Positions 15,903 through 24,860 of a stretch of DNA of 36,917 bases are shown piece by piece. The first letter of the stretch is position 1, and every line of letters begins with the position of its first letter. The stretch comes from Lachnospira sp. UBA2821 (GTDB taxonomy: Bacteria > Bacillota > Clostridia > Lachnospirales > Lachnospiraceae), in the NCBI GenBank assembly GCA_002351535.1, contig DEGR01000053.1:1-36917 (forward strand), written 5' to 3'. The position numbers and the translations under genes are program-made. The notes under the pieces are model-generated. The model was not told the DNA's origin, did not search any database, and saw nothing but the letters and a program-made list of their open reading frames with translations.

Positions 15903-17768
15903 TTATTTACATCTGAGTGCTCTCGTCGCATTAAGCACTGCTATTATCATTACTCCTACATCAGCGAATATTGCCCACCACATATTAGCAAGACCAAGTG
16001 CACTAAGAAGAAGAAATAAAAATTTAACTCCCAATGCAAACACTATATTCTGGTGAACTATGGATAATGTCTTTCTTGATATTTTCATAGCAAGTGATAT
16101 CTTTGCCGGGTCATCATCCATAAGCACAATATCTGCTGCCTCTATCGCTGCATCCGAACCCATTGCTCCCATTGCAATTCCTATATCAGCTCTTGATAAT
16201 ACAGGTGCATCATTTATTCCATCACCCACAAATGCAAGCTTCTCCTTCTCGCCTTTTTCATCCATTAATTTTTCAACTTCTGACACTTTATCTGACGGAA
16301 GTAATTCGCTTTTTACTATATCTATTCCTAACTGTTTTCCTACTGAATCAGCCACATTTTTCGCATCACCCGTGAGCATAACCACATGTTCTACTCCTGA
16401 TTGTTTAAGTCCAGCTATTGCCTCTTTTGCGTTCGGCTTAATCACATCAGATATAAGTATATATCCTGCATATTTACCATCAACCGCAACATGAACTTCA
16501 GTTCCGGTCTTGTCAGGATTTGAATATCTGATACCATATTTATTCATAAGTTTAACATTTCCGGCATATACATTCTTTCCTTCAACCTTTGCCGATACAC
16601 CATGACCGCTTATCTCCCGGACATCATCCACTTTTCCGGAATCAATATTTTCCCCGTAAGCATCTTTCAGACTTTTGCTTATCGGATGTGTCGAATAACT
16701 CTCTGCATATGCTGCATACTTTAATAGTTCTTTCTCATCAAATCCATTTTCAGCATGAATATCTGTAACTTCAAACACTCCTTTTGTCAATGTTCCGGTT
16801 TTGTCACACACAACATACTTTGTTTCCGCAAGCATCTCAAGATAATTAGAGCCTTTAACGAGAACACCTTTTGATGAAGCCCCACCAATACCTCCGAAGA
16901 AACTTAACGGAATTGATATTACAAGAGCACACGGACAACTTATTACAAGCGTTGTAAGTGCTCTTTCAAGCCACATCATCCACATTGCCACATTTCCCAT
17001 TATTATATTTACAACAGGTGGAATAATAGCTAATACCAATGCACCTCCACATACTGCCGGAGTATAATATCTTGCAAACCTTGTTATAAAATTTTCTGAC
17101 TTTGACTTCTTCATACTCGAATTTTCCACAAGATCGAGTATCTTAGACACAGTTGATTCTCCAAATTCTTTGGTAGTCTTAATTCTTATCAGTCCGGATA
17201 TATTAACGCATCCGCTAATTACCTCATCACCTTCCTTCACCTCTCTTGGAAGGCTTTCTCCGGTAAGTGCACTGGTATTTAACGTTGTCTTTCCATCAAT
17301 CACTATTCCATCAATGGGAACCTTCTCACCCGGCTTAACAATTATAACTGTGTCTACTTCAATGTCATCCGGGTCAACCTGTACAATCTCTCCATTTTCT
17401 TCTATGTTTGCATAATCAGGTCTGATATCCATAAGTTCTGTAATATTTTTTCTACTTTTCCCAACAGCATAACTCTGAAACAATTCTCCAATCTGATAGA
17501 AAAGCATAACTGCCGAGCCTTCTCTATAATCGCCCAGTCCAATTGCTCCGACTGTTGCTATTGCCATAAGAAAATTCTCATCAAATATCTGACCATGTAT
17601 TATCCCCAGAAAAGCCTTTTTCAATATATCATATCCTATAATTATATACGGAATCATATACATCGCAAATTCTATATAGATATTATTCTTAGGTAAAAAT
17701 TGAATAATCACGAGAAGTAAAGTTGTAATAATTATTCTCGTCAAAACTTTTTTCTGCTTCTTCGTCAT
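15903..17768 (-). CDS. Heavy-metal P1B-type ATPase (Zn/Cd/Pb exporter class)
   Basis: A 621-residue membrane ATPase that exports soft divalent metals. It has TGES (actuator loop, near 180), the membrane metal motif SCPCALVISIP, the phosphorylation site DKTGT, the HP motif (THPISKSL) and the GDGINDAP hinge. The CPC motif with this arrangement fits the ZntA/CadA group better than copper pumps, though metal choice is not certain. No N-terminal HMA domain is fused; a separate HMA protein is encoded just upstream. The frame extends to 17867, but the extra residues come from a structured repeat; the ATG at 17768 has GGAG six bases upstream and gives a normal start. A hairpin terminator follows the gene. 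Confidence 0.95.
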   Translation of the reverse strand: MTKKQKKVLTRIIITTLLLVIIQFLPKNNIYIEFAMYMIPYIIIGYDILKKAFLGIIHGQIFDENFLMAIATVGAIGLGDYREGSAVMLFYQIGELFQSYAVGKSRKNITELMDIRPDYANIEENGEIVQVDPDDIEVDTVIIVKPGEKVPIDGIVIDGKTTLNTSALTGESLPREVKEGDEVISGCVNISGLIRIKTTKEFGESTVSKILDLVENSSMKKSKSENFITRFARYYTPAVCGGALVLAIIPPVVNIIMGNVAMWMMWLERALTTLVISCPCALVISIPLSFFGGIGGASSKGVLVKGSNYLEMLAETKYVVCDKTGTLTKGVFEVTDIHAENGFDEKELLKYAAYAESYSTHPISKSLKDAYGENIDSGKVDDVREISGHGVSAKVEGKNVYAGNVKLMNKYGIRYSNPDKTGTEVHVAVDGKYAGYILISDVIKPNAKEAIAGLKQSGVEHVVMLTGDAKNVADSVGKQLGIDIVKSELLPSDKVSEVEKLMDEKGEKEKLAFVGDGINDAPVLSRADIGIAMGAMGSDAAIEAADIVLMDDDPAKISLAMKISRKTLSIVHQNIVFALGVKFLFLLLSALGLANMWWAIFADVGVMIIAVLNATRALRCK

Positions 17769-17925
17769 ACTAATCTCCATTCCGCAGACGCTATGCGTCG
17801 GAGGAATCGCGGGCAAAAGCTCAAATTTTGCTCTGCGATAAAAAGCTAATTGCGACGCCTGCGACACAATTAGCCGTGTGAAAAATCACATTAATATGCT
17901 GATTTTTCACACTAATCTCCATTCC
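17769..17925 (-). repeat. Structured REP/MITE-like repeat element between the HMA and ATPase genes
   Basis: The 15-base word ACTAATCTCCATTCC occurs at 17769-17783 and again at 17911-17925. The 142-base unit is packed with inverted repeats: 17787-17791 with 17795-17799; 17806-17810 plus 17813-17818 with 17826-17831 plus 17835-17839; 17845-17852 with 17867-17874; and a perfect 13-bp stem, 17876-17888 with 17900-17912. It is more GC-rich than the flanking DNA in its centre. No transposase is present. One copy of the direct repeat supplies the GGAG that serves the ATPase start. From memory, the peptides this sequence would encode (CPRFLRRIASAEW and, on the other strand, LLPAIPPTHSVCG) recur as spurious ORFs in Lachnospiraceae, suggesting a dispersed family. 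Confidence 0.65.
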
Positions 17926-18150
17926 TTATAAGAATATTTCGCAATCTGATTCTACCTTTTTGCATGCCTTTGCAACATCTTTCATAACAGATTCCGCATC
18001 TGCATCATCTTCAAATTCTACTCTCATTTTCTGTGTCATAAATGCTACTGTTGCATCCTTTATTCCCTGTACTTTCTTTGTTGCATCTTCCATTTTCTGT
18101 GCACATGCTGCGCAATCGACCTCAATCTTATAAGTTTTTTTCATATCCAT
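17926..18150 (-). CDS. Stand-alone heavy-metal-associated (HMA) domain protein
   Basis: A 74-residue ferredoxin-like metal chaperone domain. The metal site reads VDCAACAQKME, a CxxC motif in the expected loop. The rest (GIKDATVAFMTQKMRVEFEDDADAESVMKDVAKACKK) follows the beta-alpha-beta-beta-alpha-beta pattern, and the C terminus has an additional Cys (ESDCEIFL). It probably stands in for the N-terminal HMA domain missing from the ATPase encoded downstream. AGGA lies upstream; either of two neighbouring ATGs (18150 or 18144) could be used. A repeat element lies between it and the ATPase gene. Confidence 0.88.
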   Translation of the reverse strand: MDMKKTYKIEVDCAACAQKMEDATKKVQGIKDATVAFMTQKMRVEFEDDADAESVMKDVAKACKKVESDCEIFL

Positions 18151-18178
18151 CTACTTCCTTTCTTTTTATCATTGTTTC

Positions 18179-18198
18179 ATATGAGCATTTAATCATAT
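18179..18198. promoter_or_regulatory. ArsR/SmtB-type inverted repeat (candidate metal operator)
   Basis: ATATGA (18179-18184) and TCATAT (18193-18198) form a perfect inverted repeat separated by eight bases. The spacer contains the predicted -10 of the metal-transport promoter. ATATGA-N6/8-TCATAT resembles operators of ArsR/SmtB/CzrA metal sensors, so binding there would block transcription until metal is present. No such regulator gene lies in the window. Confidence 0.45.
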
Positions 18199-18215
18199 AT
18201 TATAAATATTGTCAA
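18187..18215 (-). promoter_or_regulatory. Promoter of the HMA/P1B ATPase unit
   Basis: TTGACA (18215-18210), a 17-base spacer and a weak -10, TTAAAT (18192-18187). The leader before the HMA ATG is about 30 bases. Confidence 0.6.
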
Positions 18216-18224
18216 TACATATTT

Positions 18225-18277
18225 TTAAAAAAACACCATTTCAACATTTTCTATACCTGATTCTGTCAAAATGGTGC
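18225..18277 (-). terminator. Terminator of the pyrimidine gene run
   Basis: A long stem (18264-18277 with 18233-18246, 14 positions with one weak pair) and a 17-base loop are followed by seven U residues. It lies just downstream of pyrD and ends the pyrC-pyrF-pyrK-pyrD transcript. Confidence 0.88.
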
Positions 18278-18293
18278 TTTAATCCACTATATT

Positions 18294-19196
18294 TTATTTA
18301 ACCAATCCTATAAGACTGTTTATATCCTCTACATTATGTCTCTCCATGTAGTCTTCTATTCCGTCAACAATATCCGATGTAACAGATGGATTGATAAAAT
18401 TAGCTGTACCTACGGACACAGCCGTAGCACCTGCTAATATAAATTCAATTGCATCCTCTGCACATGATATACCACCCATCCCGATAACCGGTATCTTTAC
18501 GGCATTAGAAGCCTGATATACCATTCTTACTGCTACAGGTTTCACTGCAGGACCTGACATACCACCCGTCTTATTAGCCAAAGCGAAACGTTGTCTTTCA
18601 ACATCTATCTTCATACCCGTTAATGTATTAATAAGTGATATTGCATCTGCTCCGCCAGCTTCAGCAGCCTTTGCCATAACTGTTATATCTGTAACATTAG
18701 GGCTTAATTTCATAATAACAGGCTGCTTTGCAACCTTTTTTATTGCAGCAGTAATAGACTCTACAGATTTTTCATTCTGTCCAAATGCAATTCCACCCTC
18801 TTTAACATTAGGGCACGAAATATTAATCTCAAGTAAATCTACTTTTTCATCGGCAAGTCTTTCAACAACTTCAATATAGTCGTTCTCAGAATGTCCACAT
18901 ACATTCACCACAACTTTTGTGTCATATTTCTCCAAAAATGGTAAATCTCTCTTTACAAACAATTCAATTCCCGGATTCTGGAGTCCTATTGCATTAAGCA
19001 TGCCTCCGTATGTCTCTGCAATTCTTGGAGTAGGATTTCCCTCCCACGGAACATTCGCTACACCCTTTGTGACAACTGCACCCAATTTGTTAAGGTCTGT
19101 AAATTCACTAAACTCCATACCCGAGCCGAAAGTTCCCGATGCAGTCATGACCGGATTTTTCAACTCAACTCCTGCTATATTTACCTTTGTATTCAT
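18294..19196 (-). CDS. pyrD: Dihydroorotate dehydrogenase B, catalytic subunit
   Basis: The FMN subunit of the class 1B (NAD-dependent) enzyme, oxidising dihydroorotate to orotate. The class 1 features are ASGTFGSG near the N terminus, NISCPNVKEGG bearing the catalytic Cys (about 130-140), SLINTLTGM, and the FMN phosphate site GMGGISCAEDAIEFILAGA (about 240-258). Its 300 residues are typical. The start overlaps the end of pyrK by four bases (ATGA), as expected for two subunits of one complex. Confidence 0.97.
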   Translation of the reverse strand: MNTKVNIAGVELKNPVMTASGTFGSGMEFSEFTDLNKLGAVVTKGVANVPWEGNPTPRIAETYGGMLNAIGLQNPGIELFVKRDLPFLEKYDTKVVVNVCGHSENDYIEVVERLADEKVDLLEINISCPNVKEGGIAFGQNEKSVESITAAIKKVAKQPVIMKLSPNVTDITVMAKAAEAGGADAISLINTLTGMKIDVERQRFALANKTGGMSGPAVKPVAVRMVYQASNAVKIPVIGMGGISCAEDAIEFILAGATAVSVGTANFINPSVTSDIVDGIEDYMERHNVEDINSLIGLVK

Positions 19197-19975
19197 GAAA
19201 AATCCACCTCCTTCGAATCAAACACAGGACCATCAACACATATCCTTGCATTATTTACGTTGGAATGGGAATCTTTTTTCTTAGTCTTTGTAATGCATCC
19301 AAGACATGCTCCAATTCCGCACGCCATTCTTTCTTCCAGTGAAATCTGTGCCTCAATGCCTTTTTCTTCGGCATATGCTGAAATCGCCTTAAGCATTGGC
19401 ATCGGTCCACATGAATAAATCACTTTACACTCTAATCCTTCCTGCTTAATCGCATCAATAACATTTCCCTTTGTGCCACATGAACCATCTTCTGTAGCTA
19501 CATACACTTTACAGTATTTTTCAAGTGTTTCTTTTAAGAACAGCTCATCTCTGTAACCTACTACTGCCGCAATATCTTCCACGCCCAAAGCCTTAAGCTG
19601 CTTTGCAAGCTCTACCATCGGAGGAACTCCTATTCCTCCTGCAACTAACAGTGCCTTTTCTTTTCTAAGTGTATATCCATTACCAATTGGTCCCAATATT
19701 CTGAGCTTTGCTCCACTCTTAAGTTTGCAGAATTCATCCGTTCCCTTACCTACAACACGATATACTATCTTTATTGCTGTCTTATCATCCTTAACTTCAC
19801 ATATGCTTATCGGTCTTGGGAGTATTCTCGAACCATCATTTGAATAAACAGAAACAAACTGTCCCGGAACTGCAACCTTTGCAATATTCTCCGTACTTAA
19901 CCACATTGAATAAATATCTGTTCCTATTTCTTCCTGACGAATGATACTGCACACTTCCTGATACTTTTCTATCAT
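19193..19975 (-). CDS. pyrK: Dihydroorotate dehydrogenase B, electron transfer subunit
   Basis: PyrK carries FAD and a [2Fe-2S] cluster and passes electrons from PyrD to NAD+. RPISICEV is the FAD-binding segment (about 54-61), GGIGVPPMVELA the NAD site (about 112-123), and the cluster ligands are in CGIGACLGC (about 217-225) plus the later Cys in ARICVDGPVFD. 260 residues is typical. It lies 51 bases after pyrF and overlaps pyrD. Confidence 0.97.
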   Translation of the reverse strand: MIEKYQEVCSIIRQEEIGTDIYSMWLSTENIAKVAVPGQFVSVYSNDGSRILPRPISICEVKDDKTAIKIVYRVVGKGTDEFCKLKSGAKLRILGPIGNGYTLRKEKALLVAGGIGVPPMVELAKQLKALGVEDIAAVVGYRDELFLKETLEKYCKVYVATEDGSCGTKGNVIDAIKQEGLECKVIYSCGPMPMLKAISAYAEEKGIEAQISLEERMACGIGACLGCITKTKKKDSHSNVNNARICVDGPVFDSKEVDFS

Positions 19976-20026
19976 TAATCTACCTGTACCTTTCTTAGTC
20001 CTATTAACACATTAACCACACAAAAT

Positions 20027-20947
20027 CTATTTAATGGCAGAGTTGATATCTTCAATCATATCAATTACAGCCTGTCTTGATGCATCGGCAAAATTCTCTT
20101 CACCAAATGATGCATATTTTTCCTGTTTGTATGCCGCAATTATTCCCCTTGAAGAGTTAACAATGGCACCGAGTCCATCCTCATTAAAGTATGGTTTCAA
20201 ATCTGCCGCTTTTCCTCCCTGTGCACCATATCCCGGCACAAGAATGTATGATTTAGGCATAACTTTTCTTAATACTTTACCCATCTCAGGATATGTTGCT
20301 CCTACTACAGCACCAACATAGCTGTATGAATCTCCCATACAGTCGGCACCCCACTCAGCAACCTTTTCCCCAACTAATTCATACAACGGTCTTCCATCTA
20401 TAAGTCTGTCCTGAAATTCCCCACTTGATTTATTAGATGTTTTAACAAGAATAAATAAGCCTTTCTTTTCCTCTTTACATACATCTACAAATGGCTTTAT
20501 TCCATCCGTTCCAAGATAAGGATTAACAGTTACAAAGTCTTCATCAAACAAAGAATACTTTTTACTTCCAACTTCTACTTTACCAATATGACCTGTTGCA
20601 TATGCTGCAGATGTTGTTCCGATATCTCCTCTTTTGATATCTCCTATTACGATGATTCCTTTAGATTTGGCATAATCTACAGTATCTTTAAACACTTTAA
20701 GTCCATCAATTCCAAACTGTTCATACATTGCTATCTGTGGCTTAACAGCAGGAATAAGATCATATGTAGCATCAATGATTGCTTTATTGTATTCCCATAT
20801 AGCCTTTGCTGCTCCCTCAAGTGTCTTGCCAAATTCAGAGTATGCTTCTTTTTTAAGAAAATCAGGAACATAATTTAACATTGGGTCTAATCCCACTACT
20901 ATAGGTGCATCTTTTTTCTTAATCTGTTCTACTAGTTTGTTTATCAT
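20027..20947 (-). CDS. pyrF: Orotidine 5'-phosphate decarboxylase (group 2)
   Basis: Decarboxylates OMP to UMP, the last step of de novo UMP synthesis. VGLDPMLNYVP is at the N terminus and the catalytic Lys/Asp segment GDIKRGDIGTTSAAYA is at about 101-116. The length of 306 residues places it in the longer group 2 family found in actinobacteria and many clostridia, rather than the 230-residue E. coli type. It begins 23 bases after pyrC. Confidence 0.96.
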   Translation of the reverse strand: MINKLVEQIKKKDAPIVVGLDPMLNYVPDFLKKEAYSEFGKTLEGAAKAIWEYNKAIIDATYDLIPAVKPQIAMYEQFGIDGLKVFKDTVDYAKSKGIIVIGDIKRGDIGTTSAAYATGHIGKVEVGSKKYSLFDEDFVTVNPYLGTDGIKPFVDVCKEEKKGLFILVKTSNKSSGEFQDRLIDGRPLYELVGEKVAEWGADCMGDSYSYVGAVVGATYPEMGKVLRKVMPKSYILVPGYGAQGGKAADLKPYFNEDGLGAIVNSSRGIIAAYKQEKYASFGEENFADASRQAVIDMIEDINSAIK

Positions 20948-20970
20948 ATTTTATCTCCTTACATTAACAT

Positions 20971-22254
20971 TTATTCTTTATCTTTATACACAATGTTTCC
21001 ATTGCAAATTGTATACTTAACCTTTCCCTTAACCTTGTATCCGTCAAATGGTGTATTTTTTCCTTTAGATACAAATGTGCTGCTGTCTATAACATAATCT
21101 TCATCAGGGTTAATAATGGTAATATCAGCTATTTTTCCTTCATTAAGTGTTCCCTTATCAATTCCAAGAACTTTCGCCGGATTGTAACTCATCTTCTCAG
21201 CCATCATAAGCGGAGTGATGATACCTTTGTCTACCAGTTCAGTCATTGTAAGAGAAACAGACGTCTCAAGTCCCACAATTCCAAATGGAGATTCGCTTAT
21301 ACTTTTTTGCTTCTCTTCCCTGCTGTGTGGTGCGTGGTCTGTAGAAATTACATCCATTATATTTTCCCTGAGTCCTGCTTTTAATGCCTCAACATCCTCT
21401 CTGGCTCTTAACGGCGGATTCATTTTATAATTAGCATCATCAGCTATTATATCTTCGTCGCATAGTGTAAAATGATGCGGACACACTTCAGCAGTAACTT
21501 TCACGCCATCTTCTTTAGCAATCTTTGTCATCTTAACACTATCTTTTGTTGAACAGTGACAAAGATGCAGTGTAGCATTTGTTTCTTTTGCAATAATTAT
21601 ATCTCTTGCAACAATAACATCCTCAACAGCATTTGATATTCCTTTAAAACCAAGCTTTTTAGATATCTGTGATTCATTCATCACCCCGCCTGCTACCATA
21701 TTTTTGTCTTCACAATGGGCCATGACAGGAATATTACATTCCGCTGCTATTCTCATTGCCTCTCTGTATAACCCGGCATTCATGACAGATTTTCCATCCT
21801 CACTTATAGCACATATTCCACTTTCCTTCATTCCCCTTATATCGGTAAGTTCTTCTCCATTCTGTCCTATTGTCACTGCTCCTACAGGCAGAACATTGAT
21901 AACAGCTTCCTTCTTTGCTCTTTCATCATATAATTTTACTTTCTCAGGTGAATCCATTACGGGTTTTGTATTAGGCATTGTGCATACAGATGTAAATCCA
22001 CCTTTTGCTGCAGCATCTGCTCCCGTCTTTAATGTTTCTTTATATTCAAATCCCGGATCTCTGAAATGTACATGCAAATCAATAAGTCCCGGCATTACAA
22101 AGCAACCCTCTGCTTCTATTATCTCATCAGCAGGTCCGTCTATCTTATCCTTTGTTTTTTTAACAATTACTCCATCATCCACTAATATGTTTCCCACAAA
22201 ATCTTCGTTTTTATCGGGATTAAGAATTCTTCCTTCTTTAATTAATATTCGCAC
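20971..22254 (-). CDS. pyrC: Dihydroorotase
   Basis: A zinc amidohydrolase interconverting carbamoyl aspartate and dihydroorotate. The class I metal ligands are visible: HVHFRDPG (about 60-67), HCEDKNMVAGG (about 177-187), HLCHCSTKDSV (about 228-238) and the Asp in ISTDHAPHSREEKQ (about 300-313). The 427-residue size also fits class I. The gene begins the pyrC-pyrF-pyrK-pyrD group, 42 bases after the HD-GYP-like gene, with GGAGA upstream. Confidence 0.97.
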   Translation of the reverse strand: MRILIKEGRILNPDKNEDFVGNILVDDGVIVKKTKDKIDGPADEIIEAEGCFVMPGLIDLHVHFRDPGFEYKETLKTGADAAAKGGFTSVCTMPNTKPVMDSPEKVKLYDERAKKEAVINVLPVGAVTIGQNGEELTDIRGMKESGICAISEDGKSVMNAGLYREAMRIAAECNIPVMAHCEDKNMVAGGVMNESQISKKLGFKGISNAVEDVIVARDIIIAKETNATLHLCHCSTKDSVKMTKIAKEDGVKVTAEVCPHHFTLCDEDIIADDANYKMNPPLRAREDVEALKAGLRENIMDVISTDHAPHSREEKQKSISESPFGIVGLETSVSLTMTELVDKGIITPLMMAEKMSYNPAKVLGIDKGTLNEGKIADITIINPDEDYVIDSSTFVSKGKNTPFDGYKVKGKVKYTICNGNIVYKDKE

Positions 22255-22296
22255 TTTATATCTCCTTTACATATAGTATTTGTGACAAAATGCTGT

Positions 22297-23406
22297 CTAC
22301 ATATAAGATTTATACTTATCAAGCAATTTTTTATTTGTTATAGTTCTGTTATCCATAGTTTTCATTATATCTCTAATCTGATAACCATCTTCTTCATCAA
22401 GCATGTCAAGGTCGTGTATCTCATTATGTTTAAAATCAAGAGTTCTTGGTCTTAATATGTCTACCGGATTGGCCCTTATTACAAGACCTTTTTCACCATT
22501 TAAAAATTCTACACACGTTCCCGGAACAGCTATATTAATACCTGCGATTAATGATTTAACTACTTCCTCACTGTATTTTTCTTTATTGTTCTGAAAATAT
22601 TTCAAAGCCCATATCTCAGAACATGGCAGTTCGTCCAGTTTTACTGCTGTCATTCTGTCATAAATATCTGCAACAAGTATTATCTCAGTTCCGGTAAATA
22701 ACCTTTTCTCACCGTCACCTTTTTTCTCATCAATGTCTTTCATATATATTTCACGCTGTACCTGTCCGACAATCCGTTTTACGCCAAGCGGCATTTTATA
22801 ACTATACTCAAGAAGACTGTTGCCATACTTTATTGCTTCAAGTATCTCTGCTCTCTCATTAGCATCAGGATTTTCTTTTCCCGTAAGTCTCTCATCTTCC
22901 AATGATAACTTTCCAATATCATAAATAAGACTGGCATAAACTATCTCTTCCTGTTCCTCTCCATGAATATTCATAACATTTGATATTATCGCTGAAAGAA
23001 TTGCAACATTTAATGCATGCTTATACACATAATCAGATGTACTTCTGAGATTTTGCATAAAATTCACCCTGTGGTACAAATTACCATAATTCTTTATAAT
23101 AGAATTAATAAGTTTTTTAATTCCACGTGGTTCTTTCTTCTTAAGCATTGACTGCATATCTGACCTCAGATTAAACACAGACATTGTCTGAAATCTTTCA
23201 AATTCAATATCCTCTTCCGACATCGGAGGAACAGGTTCCGCCGGTTCAAGAATATACAAACCTATAAGTTCAAAGTTTTTTACACTTGATATTCCTTTCT
23301 CTGTAAGCTTTGTATTACGCTCATATAACATAACACCTTTTTTATTATATATTGGCTTTGCAAGTCTCATACCGACTCTCAAATCTTCTGTTTTTACAAA
23401 GATCAT
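22297..23406 (-). CDS. Degenerate HD-GYP-like protein
   Basis: A 369-residue cytoplasmic protein. The N-terminal 60 residues (KTEDLRVGMRLAKPIYNKKGVMLYERNTKLTEKGI) are the small domain often found before HD-GYP phosphodiesterases. The central part has that fold's pattern (YKHALNVAILSAIIS, ASLIYDIGKLSLEDE, ILVADIYDRMTAVK), but the HD pair is YD, and the HHE...GYP stretch is replaced by QVQREIYMKDIDEKKGDGE. Several metal ligands are therefore absent, and c-di-GMP hydrolysis is unlikely; a binding or scaffold role is possible. It ends with a PilZ-unlike conserved tail (NGEKGLVIRANPVDILRPRTLDF) typical of Clostridia versions. It may share a transcript with pyrC. Confidence 0.75.
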   Translation of the reverse strand: MIFVKTEDLRVGMRLAKPIYNKKGVMLYERNTKLTEKGISSVKNFELIGLYILEPAEPVPPMSEEDIEFERFQTMSVFNLRSDMQSMLKKKEPRGIKKLINSIIKNYGNLYHRVNFMQNLRSTSDYVYKHALNVAILSAIISNVMNIHGEEQEEIVYASLIYDIGKLSLEDERLTGKENPDANERAEILEAIKYGNSLLEYSYKMPLGVKRIVGQVQREIYMKDIDEKKGDGEKRLFTGTEIILVADIYDRMTAVKLDELPCSEIWALKYFQNNKEKYSEEVVKSLIAGINIAVPGTCVEFLNGEKGLVIRANPVDILRPRTLDFKHNEIHDLDMLDEEDGYQIRDIMKTMDNRTITNKKLLDKYKSYM

Positions 23407-23531
23407 TCATTCTGCCTCCATCTTACATATTTTATTCTTTCGTTCACTATCTATGATTAAACATCAATAGACATATTATTATATATTATAACATATAATC
23501 AATATTTTGAATACAACAAACTTACCATAAT

Positions 23532-23563
23532 AAAAGGACAGTTACATTTATTTGTAACTGCCC
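23532..23563 (-). terminator. Terminator after the degV-family gene
   Basis: An 11-position stem (23563-23553 with 23546-23536, one G-U pair in RNA) and a 6-base loop are followed by UUUUAUUA on the minus strand. It ends the rnpB-degV transcript. Confidence 0.85.
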
Positions 23564-23589
23564 GCCTATAGCTCTATATATTAATATAT

Positions 23590-24453
23590 TTATTTAATTT
23601 TAACACTACATGCTACAGCTAATGCCCCCGGTCCTATATGACACGAAACACTAAGCGAAAGTTTGTCAACATATATGTCAAATCCCGGAAATTCTTTCAT
23701 AAGTTCTTCTTTCAACTGTTCTGCTGCCTCGGAATTCTGTGTGTGTGCAACCTCAAGCCATATATTATCAGCATTAACACCGCCAAATCTCTTTTCCATG
23801 TCACTTCGTATAGCTTTTATCATTGTATTCTTTGCCTGCTTAACACTTCTTACTTTTGAAAATGCATCCAGCTTTTCACCCTGAATCGTAAGAACCGGTT
23901 TAATCTTAAGAATTTCACCAAAAGCCGCTGCTGCCGGAGTAACACGTCCACCTTTTTTAAGGTACTTTAAAGTATCAACCATTATATATATACTGGAATC
24001 AAATTTCACTTTTTCAAGATATTCCTTGATTTCTTTTGCTGTCATACCTTTGTCTGCCATTTCTTTAGCATCAAGCACTGACTGCCTCTGTGTAACTGAT
24101 ATTCTCTGATTATTTACAACCTGTACCCTGCCGTCATATTCATGTGAAAGCATAACTGCAGTCTGGCATGAACCACTGAGACCGCTTGACATAGGAATAT
24201 ATACAATACTGTCATACTCTTCAAGCAATCTGTTCCAAAGACCCATTACCTCCTCAGGTGAAGGCTGTGAAGTCGATATATTACAATTATTCTCAAGTTT
24301 TTCAAAAAATTCATCTACAGTAAGATTTATATCTTCAAAATATGTTTCTTCATCAATCATAAATGGCATTGGCAAAACTGAAATTCCCAATTCTTCAGCC
24401 TGCTTCTGGGTAATACCACTATTACTATCCGTCACAATTGCTATTTTTTCCAA
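23590..24453 (-). CDS. DegV family fatty-acid-binding protein
   Basis: A 287-residue protein of the DegV/FakB group. The N-terminal IVTDSNSGITQKQAEELGI, the conserved YIPMSSGLSGSCQTAVML (about 80-97), the TLKYLKKGGRV motif (about 161-171) and the C-terminal HIGPGALAVA (about 272-281) are all in place. Family members bind a fatty acid between two domains; in FakB they present it to the FakA kinase for phospholipid synthesis. FakA is not visible here. The start is TTG with AAGGAG eight bases upstream. The gene starts 27 bases after the RNase P RNA, with no terminator between. Confidence 0.93.
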   Translation of the reverse strand: MEKIAIVTDSNSGITQKQAEELGISVLPMPFMIDEETYFEDINLTVDEFFEKLENNCNISTSQPSPEEVMGLWNRLLEEYDSIVYIPMSSGLSGSCQTAVMLSHEYDGRVQVVNNQRISVTQRQSVLDAKEMADKGMTAKEIKEYLEKVKFDSSIYIMVDTLKYLKKGGRVTPAAAAFGEILKIKPVLTIQGEKLDAFSKVRSVKQAKNTMIKAIRSDMEKRFGGVNADNIWLEVAHTQNSEAAEQLKEELMKEFPGFDIYVDKLSLSVSCHIGPGALAVACSVKIK

Positions 24454-24480
24454 AAATTTTTCTCCTTTTCACATATTATA

Positions 24481-24827
24481 CTGAGCAAAACTGTAAGCCG
24501 GGTTATGTCTTGGATGATCATCTATCTAGTTTCACCGTCGCCGGTGAAATCAAGCGACCTACCCGAAAGCTGACGGGCCGCCATATGCTTTCTATTCGGT
24601 CTTGCTTCGAATGGGGTTTACATGTGCCCTGCCTGTTACCAGCCAGGCGGTAGTCTCTTACACTGCCCTTCCACCCTTACCAGATATAATCTAGCGGTAT
24701 ATTTCTGTTGCACTTTCCTTAGAGTCGCCTCCACCGGACGTTATCCGGCATTCTGCCCTATGAAGCCCGGACTTTCCTCACCTGCGTCCTTTCGGCAATA
24801 GCAGCTGCGATCATCTGTCCTACTCAG
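24481..24827 (-). ncRNA. rnpB: RNase P RNA, bacterial class A
   Basis: The catalytic RNA of RNase P, which matures tRNA 5' ends. Recognition marks on the minus strand are GAGGAAAGTCCGGGCTTC with CATAGGGCAG near 24780-24758 and the 3' AACCCGGCTTACAG. The ends are set by an 11-position P1 helix pairing 24827-24817 with 24491-24481 (G-U pairs included). The 347-nt length is usual for class A. Confidence 0.95.
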
Positions 24828-24860
24828 CATGTGTAGACGCATTTGCGTCAATCGTTAGAT

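Noticed and set aside
17769..17867. 33-residue N-terminal extension of the P1B ATPase
   Set aside because: It is encoded by the repeat element; the ATG at 17768 has a proper ribosome binding site and gives the normal family start.
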